Shown one piece after another: positions 17,760 to 28,800 of a stretch of DNA of 64,000 nt. The number at the start of each line of letters is the position of its first letter. The first letter of the stretch is position 1. The translations under genes and the position numbers were made by a program. The notes under the pieces were generated by a model. That model ran no database searches and had not been told where the DNA came from. It saw nothing but the letters and a program-made list of their open reading frames with translations. This DNA is from Paracyclopina nana (lineage: Eukaryota; Arthropoda; Copepoda; Cyclopoida; Cyclopettidae). The stretch covers positions 6,718,501 to 6,782,500 of the forward strand of contig JAGUCH010000007.1 in assembly GCA_019096065.1 (NCBI GenBank), read 5' to 3'.

Positions 17760-20700
17760 GATTTCCTCGCGCACAGCAGCGCGAGGGAGTTTGAGGACGT
17801 CTATTTGCTACCACAACAGCAACGCAGCACAGCGGGAAAAAGGAGTCTCAAAGCCCACGGAAAAATATCGGTTCGTTTTCCATTTTTTTTTACTTGACTT
17901 TTTTGAATATGAATAGCTTAGCAAAAAAGTGCCAAATTTGCTTTGGCACGTGACCTTCAATGTGATTTTTGTGCATTTAGATATCTTTATGCGCCATCTT
18001 GGTTTTTACCCCTAATTTCATTTCACCTTGTAAGCTACTCATGAGTAGTCGCTTTTCAGCCTCTTCGGCAAATTGGCTGCAGATGAAGGCAGCCTTGAAA
18101 AGGTTTTTCATTCTCTATTTCTTTTCTCATCTGTTGACTCGTTAATTGGAATCAAAGTTTGAAAAAATCCGAAGGTCGTTATTTTGGTCTTGAAAAAAAT
18201 GTAGAGCTCTATGAATTTTTAGCCAATTTGAGTGTAGGCAAAATAATAATTTTTTTAAAGATTTGCTTAAATTAATTTATAAAGTTCTATCAAGGCAACA
18301 CAATGAAATTCAGACAATGAACTACTAATCACTTCAAGGCAAGGAAATCATCTTTGGGCGTTACGTAAGGCCGCACACTGGGGAAAAGAGGCTGATAAAG
18401 GTTCCTTCCTAATTTGAACCAGTAGGGGGTCTCCAAGATTGCTAAGGACAGGGTGTGCCAAATCAGCTGATTATTCCACGCTCTGATGGCTCTTTTCCCC
18501 ATTTTCGGCCATTTTGTTGCATTTTTGTGATTTGTTGGCAGATGACCTCAACTTCCTCAGATTTCGGATTTCCTCAAAACAGGCAGAAGGACAAAATGCT
18601 GAAAATTACCATTTTCCGAACAAATATCTATTTCTTCAGATTTCAGATGCTCAATTAAAAACAGTGTAGTACAAAAATGAGGGTTATTTTTTCAGATTCC
18701 ATTTGTTATCTATTTTTCCCCACAGTGTGCACTAACACGGAAATCGGCTCTTTTGGCTTCGGAAACCGCATATCATTGTCTTTCATTATATTATTGGTGT
18801 TTTTATGAAGGTTTTTAAATTCGCACACTGACTCTTCCCCTGCTTATTTCAAGGATGACCATAAATTTTGCACACAGTTTCAAAGGCTCTCAACGCGAAT
18901 TTAAGTGATCACGATCTCAGCAAGAAAAAGTTGGGGTTAAATTTAGGTGCCATGTTGAAGTTTGCCATAAATTTCCACCTCTTTTTTATGCAGTTGCCCA
19001 TTTTTTATTTCATGTCAAGTCATGCTTTGAATGTCAGCTTCAATGAAATCTTACCTAACATCTTCCCCTGCTTGACCTTAATCTAGGGCTAGTTTATACT
19101 GAAATTCCGCTGAATTTCCTCATACCTTAAAATCAACAGAATGTAAAATTTCCTGCTGTACAATTTTACAGTACAATTTTTTTGGGCAGAAAATCCAAAC
19201 TTGGGCTATTTCAGTTCAGTTTTTTTAGCAAAGAAATTCGGCCCGATTGAATAAAAATAGATTAATTAGCAAGTACATGCATATTTTGAGAAAACTTAAT
19301 TTTTGACCGCATTTTCGTTTCACTAATAAAAAGCATTAAGTAACCAAGTTTATTATGGTAAAAAAATTGGAGATGATGTGTTTGCATTTTCCATTTTAAA
19401 ATTGAGTTCGTTTTAGTTCTGATTGAGGACAACAGACGGTAAATGTGCATTTCACCAATTTTCACACGTTCATTTCGCAAAAATAGTTATTTTCGCCCTT
19501 ATAGCACATTGAATAGCACGCAAGGTCACAATTTGACACAGCTTATTTTCCATCGTGAACTATTATAGCATTAAGGTGTTGTTTGGTAGTATCTTCATCC
19601 TTGGAAAAATTCTACGATTACCAGCTCATTTGGCAGAAAAGGAAATTTCAGCTCATGCGAAAAACTGCCAAAACTCATTGCTCGTTTTCTGCGAAGGAAA
19701 TTGCATCTTTTGCTTGCTTTTTCCCAGAATTTTACCAAGATGGCATAGCCAAAAAAAAAAATTTTCCACCAAGGACTTTTTCCATGATTTATGCACTAAT
19801 TTGCATGCGTTTTTCCAAGTAGCTCACTTGTTAAAATAAGGCCATTAAAATGTTCCTTCAAGGCCATGGCATAAATCACTTTTTTGTCAACTTTTTTTCC
19901 TCTAATCAAATTGAGGCAAATTGGTCCAATTTGAGCAATTATGGAAGAAGCATTATTTAATATTGACAGCTTCCGCGGTAAATCATCCCGAATTGTCCGT
20001 TTTTGGCTCTGTGTATTTTATTGTGAAGAACGTTCGAAAAAATAAGGAGAAGAAGGAAGTCACGAGGCTCGAAATGTCAAACGTTCAAGAAATAAAGGGC
20101 ACAGCATAGCTAATAATATGTAGGCACGAAAATCATGGAAGCAAAAGGTTGCGTGAGTCCAATTTTAAATTCTTGCGAACTCTCCTACTCATCCTCTTTT
20201 TCAAGAAGTGTATTTTTTAATGCAGTGTTCATGTACAAATAGAAAATATATTTGAGCTTTGGTTGTTACTTCCTACATTTGACTTCTATTCTAAAATAAA
20301 AAATGTGGCAAATTAATGGTTAATCAAAAAGAAAAGTTGTTAAAATTATTTTTAAAAATAACATGTTGATTCATTAAAAATGTTGTTAAAAATAGGTTGA
20401 TTTGACAAGATTTAAGATAGAAATTGGTGAAAATGACAGGTTGATTTGGCAGAAAACTTGATAAAATAAAAATTGTTGATTTGGCAGAAAAGTTGTTAAA
20501 ATAAAAATTGTTGAGAATAACTGGTTCATTTGGAGGAAAAATTGTTAAAATTAAAATTGTTGAAAATATCAGGTTGATTTTGGCCGAAAAGTTGTTAAAA
20601 ATAAAAATGTAATAAAAACACAATTTACTTTAGACCCATTTGATATTGTTATAATATAAATAAGGACAGATTTTTGTTTTGAGCCTTATTTTGCTTTTAT

Positions 20701-21132
20701 CAATTTCAATTAGTGGCTCAAATTGGCTGATGCCAAGTTTGACAGCCAGCCATTATTTCACAGATTTCCACCATATGGCCTCTCAAAGAAAACAATGGCA
20801 ATGGAGTGAAATTTGCTACTTACAAGTTTCTCTATAATTTGAACAGGAATTTGGACAAGTAACAAAAATTTTTATTTTACTACATGTATAGTATATAAAC
20901 TTTTCTCAGTTGGATCACACAAATTTTGACACTTTTTTGCCAGCATAGGAAGATAAATTATACACAGTCATCAACATTGAACATTTTTTTCCGTTTTTTG
21001 AGCATCATTTGTCACTTTATGCCTCAAATTGGCCACTTTTCAAAACAGGACACAAATTTGATCTGGGACAAGACAAAAACATCGTTCTAACACTGACACA
21101 TCAGCATTTGGCATAAAAATCCATTTTTTTTC
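17760..21132. other. Intergenic AT-rich DNA
   Basis: No supported gene or RNA over about 3.4 kb. It contains a degenerate tandem array at 20320-20600, and the right end should include the 3' UTR of the minus-strand BTB gene's isoform B (minus-strand AATAAA at 20871-20876 is a candidate signal). Confidence 0.5.
20325..20605. repeat. Degenerate tandem repeat, about 45-bp unit
   Basis: About six imperfect copies of a T/A-rich unit built around GGTTGATTTGGCAGAAAAGT and TTGTTAAAATAAAAATTG. No coding content. Confidence 0.75.
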
Positions 21133-21398
21133 TCATTCATGATCTTCTGCTGCTGCTGTTTTGTCATTAGCTTTGAGCTTTCTCAGCTGCTGCTGCTTTT
21201 TCCTTTGCTGGGGGTGAGCCTGCCTTTGGTGGCAATCCAAGCTGTAGCGATGCTTGAATGTCTTTTGACAAAACTGACATGGAACTGGATCCTGGACGCA
21301 ATGCATGGTTTCGTAGTGACGCCTGTAAACGCGTCGAACCACGTCGACTTTGCACACTGGGCAGGTGATTTTCTCCCTGCCAGAGCCCTTGGATGAGC
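21133..21398 (-). CDS. Alternative terminal zinc-finger exon (isoform B) of the minus-strand BTB gene
   Basis: The acceptor TTTTTAG precedes a phase 1 exon encoding 87 residues to a stop at 21133. It begins SSKGSGREKITCPVCK and contains two C2H2-type fingers (CPVC...HYETMH and CQFC...HQRQAH), then a basic glutamine-rich tail. The phase 1 acceptor is interchangeable with that of the exon at 23095-22713, so it fits the same BTB core by alternative splicing, as in lola, tramtrack and Broad. An independent gene is less likely, because there is no start codon and the exon opens directly after a splice site. Confidence 0.75.
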
Positions 21399-21599
21399 CT
21401 AAAAATCAGCTAAAATCATCTAATTTTCCATTTTGAGTCACTTTCCAATTTTCTAGAGATTTCAATTAGCTCAATAATCAAAATAATGGCTTTAAATTAT
21501 AGGGGTGCGTTACTTCAAAAAGGAAGTGATATAAGAAGGGTTCCTTTTTCAGTTAGCGCCCCCTTCTTCATAGAAAATATATCAAGAAGCCGCGATTCT

Positions 21600-22080
21600 T
21601 TTTTTTGTGATTTAGTATTTTTTGTCAGTTTCCTAGAATATGGAAAGCCGAAAAGCTTAGATTTTTTGTGAGTGTGTAGATGAACACCACATAAAAGTTA
21701 TGTAAGATTTGGTATTTTTTCAGTTTCATAGAGTATGGATAACTGAATGGCTTACATTTTTTTAGGTGTGTAGATGAACACCACATAAAAAGTTATGTAA
21801 GATTTGGTATTTTTTTCAGTTTCCAAGAATATGGAAAACTGAATGGCTTACATTGTTTTAGGTGTGTAGATGAACACCACATAAAAAGTTATGCTAGATT
21901 TAATATTTTCTCAGTTTAATAGAATAAGGAAAGCTGAAAGGCTTAGATTTTTTGTGAGTGTGTAGATAAACACCACATAAAAAGTTATGTTAGATATGGT
22001 ATTTTTTCAGTTTCCTGGAGTACGGAAAACTGAAAGGCTTACATTTTTTTAGGTGTGTAGATGAACACCACATAAAATTT
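21600..22080. repeat. Tandem array of about 96-bp units
   Basis: About five copies, each with GTGTAGATGAACACCACATA followed by TTTTTTCAGTTT...AACTGAA and GGCTTA(C/G)ATTTTTT. The unit is the local expanded form of the dispersed TTTCAGT/ACTGAAA hairpin repeat. It lies between the two alternative zinc-finger exons of the BTB gene, so it is intronic for isoform B. Confidence 0.85.
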
Positions 22081-22712
22081 TTTTTAGTTTAATGTCTTTT
22101 CAGCTATCAGTTGATGAAATTGCGATATTTATTGCTATTTCTAGAGTGAAGTAGACAAAGCGTGTAATAATATATATATGTATGTAGAGGAATTGATACA
22201 CAAGTTATTCTTTCTTTTTTTTCAAAAGTAGAAAAAGGGGAAATGCTCTTTTTTGCGTTGAAAAAAGTAAATATGTACAGGTAGTAAATGCAATAGTTGT
22301 AAGTAGTGACTGATCAAAGTATTATTTGTGTGTTTTGACTCGAATTTTCTTTGGAAAAGTCCTTCTTTCTTTCTTTTTCCATCAGCTGCTAAATGCCTCA
22401 TTTTTTTCAGTGTTATGGCCTCTGAATCTGCTTTTTTTTGTTTAAATTGCAAATCTTCATCGAAAAAACGACTAGGATTATTTTCTTCACGAAAAATTTG
22501 CCACCATCATGCAATATTTTTGTACATACAGAGATGAGAAAAGCTCTTGAATAAATGCCACAAAAAAAGTAATAATCTCAATCATGATCGCTGAAAAGTG
22601 AAGCTTTTTCGGACTGTGACAACAGCAAAACTGAAATAAATGCCAAGCAAAATAAGGAAAAAATTTCAAATGCACTAAAATCATAGTTTAAAAATAGGAG
22701 GGGAAATGATGA

Positions 22713-25106
22713 TCAATCCTGGCTCTTTCCAGACTCCTCCTCTTGATTGGCCATCATGATTGAGGGATCGAAAGTGGCCCCATCTCCCTTGGCATTGACC
22801 ACATCCTTGGTGTCCTTGGCCTCCTTGTGGAACCTCCACATGTGACAGCCCAAGGAGTTCTTATTGCGGAACATTTTTTGGCAAAATTTGCAAGTCACAT
22901 AGTTGGACTTGCACTTGTGCATGTCCCGGATGTGCCTGGATAGGGCGTGCCAGGATAGCTGCTGATAGCAGTAGGGACAAGTTTTCTTTTGGGCCAAATT
23001 TGACGAAGAAGGAGAAGAAGAAGAAGATGGAGCAGCGTCCGGATTTGAACCATTGTTCAAAGTGCTCAGCATTTGCTTCAGGGGAGGTGGATAGCCTGGG
23101 TGAACGTAAAATAAACGTAAAAAAATCAAACGTAAACAAAAAGTAAACAAAACCACGTGGTCGAGGTTGGCATGTAAACAAAAACAAATGACAACAACGG
23201 TAACTCACCAAATCCGGAAGAGGCGAAAACATCCGGATCCAAAAGGTCTGTAGCTGCAAAATAAATAAATATTTATGAATGAAAAGTTTTTGGCACACAT
23301 GTTTGATTTTTTGCTCAGGACATCATGTTGCATATTTTGATTGTTGACTTCTTTTGAAAGCTGCATATTTAGCGATTTTTTGCACTCACATTTGCAATGA
23401 GTCAGCAAATACATTTCATTACATCGACTCAAGTCATTAGGCAATTTGCAATTCAAGAAAAGCACTCAGAGCTTTTAATACAAAGGTTAAATGAGAATCG
23501 TGAAACTTGTACGCTTTATCAACATAGAGTTTATGTCATTATATAACATTAACTGCTTAGCCGCCTAAGAAAAATTGAAGACACCAATGCTCAGTTTCAC
23601 CTTCGATTTTTTGACATAGGTGGCGCGGCAGTTAATGTTACATAACGACATCAACTCAACCTGGGTAAAACGAAGGAGTGCTAACACGTTACAACAACTC
23701 TCAGAAAACTTGGGAAAATTTCTGGTTGGTTAGGGCAGCTTCGTCCAAAGAGCAAATGTTTCAAGATGACAATGATTACCTGAGCTCAAGAGGTTGAAGT
23801 GCTGACGTTTCATCTCCTGCTGCTCAGGTTGGGAGTGCTCAAGCTCATTGCCAGTATTACTAGATAGTTGCTGCTGATTAGATTTGGCTGCAGCCACATT
23901 GGCCAAGGCCAAGGCTGCATTTGTGATCGAGGCTGGACTCAGGCCCAGGAAAGGGTTGATTTGCTGCTGTTGCATTGGCATGATCTCCTCCTCTTCCTCC
24001 TCCTCCTCCTCCAGCTCCTCCTCATCATTGATCTCCAACTCCTCATCCTCCATCTCCTGGTGGTCCTCATTCTTCTTGCTTGGTGCAATTGTGGATGGCT
24101 GCTGCTGAAATGGCAATGACCTCTTGGGCTGGGAGTTCTTCCTTGAATGAGACAATCTGGACTTTGGCTGATTGTCCTTCTGCTGGTCCTCAGTGAGGCC
24201 TTTGACATGAAGCATTTGTGCTGTTTTGAGAAAAGAGGCCAGGCACTCCTTGTCCACTGAGACCTCTCCATGATAGATGAACTCGACAATGCCTTGCAGA
24301 TCCTCGTAGGGAACATCTTTCAGCACAATCACTGGATGCTGCCATGCTGAGATGCCCTGTGGAAAGTTATTTATAAAAGCAGCAGCTAGCATCTCATTAG
24401 CAAACAATGCCCATTTTTTCTGTGCTCAAGCTCAAGTTGAGCGAGGAAAATCAGGTATGAAGCAGTGTATGCTTGCATTGTAATTTCCAGAAAGAATTTT
24501 CCAAGCCAAGTCTCCTTCTTTCTGAGATAAGAAGTTATAATCACTGTTTGCATATCCTAATGCATATAATGCTTTATCTCATGTCATGCAAGCAGCAATG
24601 ATGTAGTGTAAACTGATATTTTAACAAGCTACTTTCCTCTCCAATAAATGATCCAAAACCTATAGCATGCCTTTCTAATGATCAATTTAAGGTTATTTAG
24701 GCTTGACTCAAGTTACCACTGAGCAACAGAAAGAGCCTTCAAGATGCCCTAGATTGCTATTTTTGAAATGCCACCATGTAGAGTAGCAGTGACCTTTTTA
24801 AGGCTAAAATAGAAAAATGGGTACTAGCATGACCCACCAAAAAATAGGTTATACCTTGAGGATATCACGGAAGTATGGAGAACAGGCTGAAAGCACAACT
24901 TTGTGGGCCCTTAAAGCCCCTCCCTCAGCACTGAGGGTGATGTCCACAAAGTCCTCCACAGCCAGGAGCTCCTTGAAGGTTGTGGTCACACTGGACTGGT
25001 AGTTGTTCCATTTGAGGCAATACCTTTGCCTACTGTTGTCCTCAGGATCACCAGACAGAAGCTGGTCTGCTGCTGGTGAAGGTGTGGCTGCTATGATGGC
25101 CGCCAT
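22713..25106 (-). CDS. BTB/POZ zinc-finger transcription factor (lola/tramtrack type), isoform A
   Basis: Exons: 25106-24855 (start [15 protein letters not shown]), 24356-23780, 23253-23209 (a 45-nt microexon) and 23095-22713. The frames join to 418 residues. The BTB domain spans about residues 28-140, opening with the arthropod-type [12 protein letters not shown] and containing [21 protein letters not shown] and, across the first intron, a tryptophan-histidine-proline segment. A middle region has basic, then very acidic (run of nine glutamates) and glutamine-rich parts. The last exon carries two C2H2 fingers ([17 protein letters not shown] and [18 protein letters not shown]). These nuclear proteins dimerise by BTB and bind DNA by the fingers. 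The gene is divergent from another BTB-ZF gene 711 bp away. The intron before exon 24356 hides nothing obvious; the intron before 23253 holds a palindromic MITE. Confidence 0.93.
23500..23735. mobile_element. Palindromic MITE (family M), copy A
   Basis: Two internally inverted halves (GTAACATTAACTGCC type versus GGCAGTTAATGTTAC type) and a right end related to ATTTCTGGTTGGG. It lies in the intron of the minus-strand BTB gene. It has AGGTGGCGC at 23618-23626. The left terminus is not clear in this copy. Confidence 0.8.
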
Positions 25107-25817
25107 TTGCCTCCTCCTCAGCAAGGAAATTTGATCCTTGAAATTAAAAAAAATGTTCTGAAAAGCAGCAGCAGCTGAAAGAGCTCTGCTGCAGCAACAG
25201 GCTTCCCCTTTGGATTCTTTCTTTTCCTTCTCCAGACACTCTGTGCCAAGCCTCAGCCAAAGCTTCAAGATTCTGTAACAATTCCAGGCAAAAAATTCAG
25301 GATTCTGGGGAAATTTGCCATTTTTAGGCCCTGACTGTGTCAAATATTCAAGAAAATTATCAACAAGGGCGAGGACAAGCATTAAAAATGGCTGGTTTAA
25401 CTGGGAGATTTGGATTTAGAGTTGGTAAAGGCCTTGGAAGTCTGCCCAATTTAGCACAGCTCGGTACCTTTTCGAGGTGGCCTTTGCGCCTGCGTGTACG
25501 CAAACACTGCCGTTGACGTGTTGCCTCGATTTTGGTTTGGCTGTACGCCCTAAAAATGTCGAAACGCTTCGAAAAGCTGGTTAAAAAGCAAAGTTACTCA
25601 GCTGACTTTACTTTAATATTTAATATTTGTTTACGTCGTAAAAATGCAGTTTTGTTCGTTAAATCGCTGAGTGGAAATGCGACAGCGCTGCCAGAAATCC
25701 CATTTAAGACACGACTCGCGAGAAATTTGGCGTTTTCGGAAACATTTCGGCAAGAAGGTGTAATTTATAGCCTGGTAATTTTTAATTGAGCGAAAAATAA
25801 AAATTGACCCAGTAAAA
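25107..25817. promoter_or_regulatory. Shared divergent promoter region of two BTB zinc-finger genes
   Basis: 711 bp separate the two start codons of head-to-head BTB genes. The minus-strand reading frame stays open upstream of its ATG without a better start. I see no strong TATA box on either strand; a GC-richer block lies at 25460-25530. Co-regulation is an inference from the arrangement. Confidence 0.4.
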
Positions 25818-28800
25818 ATGTCAACAACTGGAAAAGTCGGAATGAAACGGCGAAATTCCGAGGAATTCGTCGAAGAAAACGCCAATGAGGAATTGCTGCA
25901 ATTGCAATGGAGCAATTATTCCTCGGCTTTTGGCTCCTCTTTGGCCAATTTGAGGACAGAGGAGGCTTTCTGTGACCTCACTTTGACCTCAGCCTCTGGC
26001 ACCCAATTTTCTGCCCACAAAGTTGTCATTTCTGCCTGCTCCGGATTCCTGCAGAAAATGCTGAAAAATCTGCCCAGATGGCAACATCCAGTTCTGATCA
26101 TGCCTGAAAACCTTCCAGCTCCAGATCTCAGGGACATTTTGACATTCATGTACTCAGGAGAGGTAAATTCAAACCATAAACTAAGCATTATATATGTATA
26201 TTTCCAGATCAAATCATGCCTCTACTTTACTGTTGATTTCCCCTGAATTCGGTCCAGTTTGGGTTAAAAGGTCCTGAAAAATTTGTCCCACATCTCCATG
26301 GCATTCTCCTCACGTTTCCTCTCCAGTTCCTCCTGTGACATCAAATAAGTGAGTGGCTCGGGCTCAGAGACGAACAATTCGTTGTCATTCTCCTCAATCA
26401 ACTCATTGATCTTGGTCTTCTTTTTCATTGGGGTCTTCTTCACCAAGGGCTGGCTGTAGGCCCATCTGCCAAACATGATTGGATCAATCATGTGACCTAG
26501 ATATTGCAAGATGAAGGAGAGCTCAAATAAGCTTATTTCTTTTGCCAATTATCATACCCATTGGCTTTAAGGGGCTTGGCTCCTCGATGAACCTGAGCAC
26601 TGGCTTCCCCCTCACAAATTGAACTGTGACCCTGGAATATCCTTCTGATATCAGACTGAAAGCCAGGATGGCCAAGATTAATTCCACTTTCATCTTTGCA
26701 GGTTCACGTGGAGAGAGGACGGCTGCAATCGTTTCTCAAGTCCGCTGATTTACTCAAAGTCTATGGCCTTTGTGAGCATGCGAATGACAAAGCTCCTCTG
26801 GAATTATCAAGCAGTATTAGGTAATTAATTTAATATCGGCATCCACTAAGCTTCTTTATGTACGTCTTAGAGTATCATTTCGAGATCATAATGTAATTTT
26901 TTACGAACTTTATCATTATTGGGATGGCACTGGGATGAGACTGGATATATAGATCGATTGATTCTTAGGAGCTTTCGATTCTCGATACTGTAATGCAACT
27001 TAATAAGCAAATGCTTATTGCAGTGTACATTAAAGAGTTTCTTTTTTGTGATCTTGGTGTAATTTTTTGGCAAACTTTACTGTTATGGCCAAATGACGTA
27101 ACAATGAGATTTGATTGGAGTCTTCTTGTTGAGCTTTCAGTTCTGGAGACTGAAATTCAACACATGAAGTAAATGCTTCAATGATCGTACATTTAAGAGT
27201 TTCATTTTTGGGGTGTGGGTGTGTAATTTTTTGACAAACTTTACTGTTCTAGTCAAATGGCACAAGAAAAAGTCTTGATTTGTTATCTTTCTCCAGACTC
27301 AGCTAATGAAGCAAACTCTTCATACAGCATACATTAAAGAGTTTCATTTTTGAGATCAGAGAGAATTATTTTGACGAACTCTAGAACTAAAATCAAATGA
27401 CGCAAGAATGAGGCTTGCTTGATATCTTTTTTTTGAGCTTTCAGTTACTTACACTGAAATGCAGTTCATTATGATATAAATGGGTATACTGCCTAAAGGC
27501 ACCAAGGGCAAAGGCATTATGATTAAAGGCTCCCTGATAAAAAGCGCGCTGATGAAAGGCATGATGGGCAAAGGCAACATTGGCTAAAGGCACAAATTGT
27601 CAAAGGCACCTTTAAGCAATAAAAAGTAATGCCACTAAACCACAATTGTTCCCTGTGCCACAAAACTCTGGATCATTTGACAGTTATGGTGGCCTAAGTT
27701 TGCTCTTAAATAATTAACCAAGATTCCTTAATCCCCATTTTTAAAGCATTCGTCAAATTGCATCAAATTCCCTATTAAGAAACTTGATTGATTCTATTTA
27801 AAGTTTGCCAGAGTCTTCGGGTCTGTATAAATATAGATGTGTTAGATGACTTAGATGATCATCTTAGTCATCTATATTTTTACTGTTTTCGGTCCAAACA
27901 TAGAGGATTTTAGCCAAAAGTCATCTATATTTGTACAGCCAATCTCCTGCACTAACAAGATGTATAAATATAGATGATCTTTGTTGTCATCTATGTATGG
28001 GCTAATTTAGATGATTGCAATCAGCTATGATGAGCTACTATAAAACTAATGTTATGCTAGTTTTAGAATTCACGTGAATTCCTCTCCCCAATGGGCATAA
28101 GATTAAGTAGTGGCCCTTTTCGATCTTCCACCTAATTACACTTCCATGTTTCTCCGTTTTCAGTTAACCAAATAAACTGAATTTTTGCATGTGATTTTCA
28201 TTTTGCTAGGGCTACAACTTTTCTTTATAACTTTTTTCTAGAATGCTATTTCTGCTGTCAGATTTTTAACAAATCGACAAATTTTGTGATACCATTTCTT
28301 TTAGTGCCATTTTAGATAAGTTGCCTTTTATCAGTGTTGCTTTTGCCCGCTATGCCTTTAAGCAGCGTGCTTTTTATCAGGGAGCCTTTTATCATAATGC
28401 CTTTGCCCCTGGTGCCTTTACCCAGTAGAGCCATATAAATGTCTGTGCATTGGTATTTCATTCAAATAGACTGCGTTTAGGCTGACTGATTTAAGGTGGA
28501 TTTGCGATTAGGCAGTTGTACACATGTTTTTTGAGTGTTTTTTTAGATGAACTTTCATGTCCAAATTAACTGAGGCTGAAACGCAACTTAATGAGCAAAT
28601 GCATCTTGCAACATTAAAGAGTTTCTTTTTTGTGATCTTGGCGTAATTTTTTGACAAACTTTGTTGCTCCAGTCAAATGAGGCAATAATGAGATTCGATT
28701 GGAGTCTTCTTGTTGAGCTTTCAGTTCTGGAGACTGAAATTCAACTTATGAAGCAAACGCTTCATTGAGCATGCATTAAAGACTTTCCTTTTTGAGATCA

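Noticed and set aside
23868-24119. Leucine- or serine-rich plus-strand frames
   Set aside because: They are the complement of the glutamate/glutamine-rich stretch of the minus-strand BTB gene.
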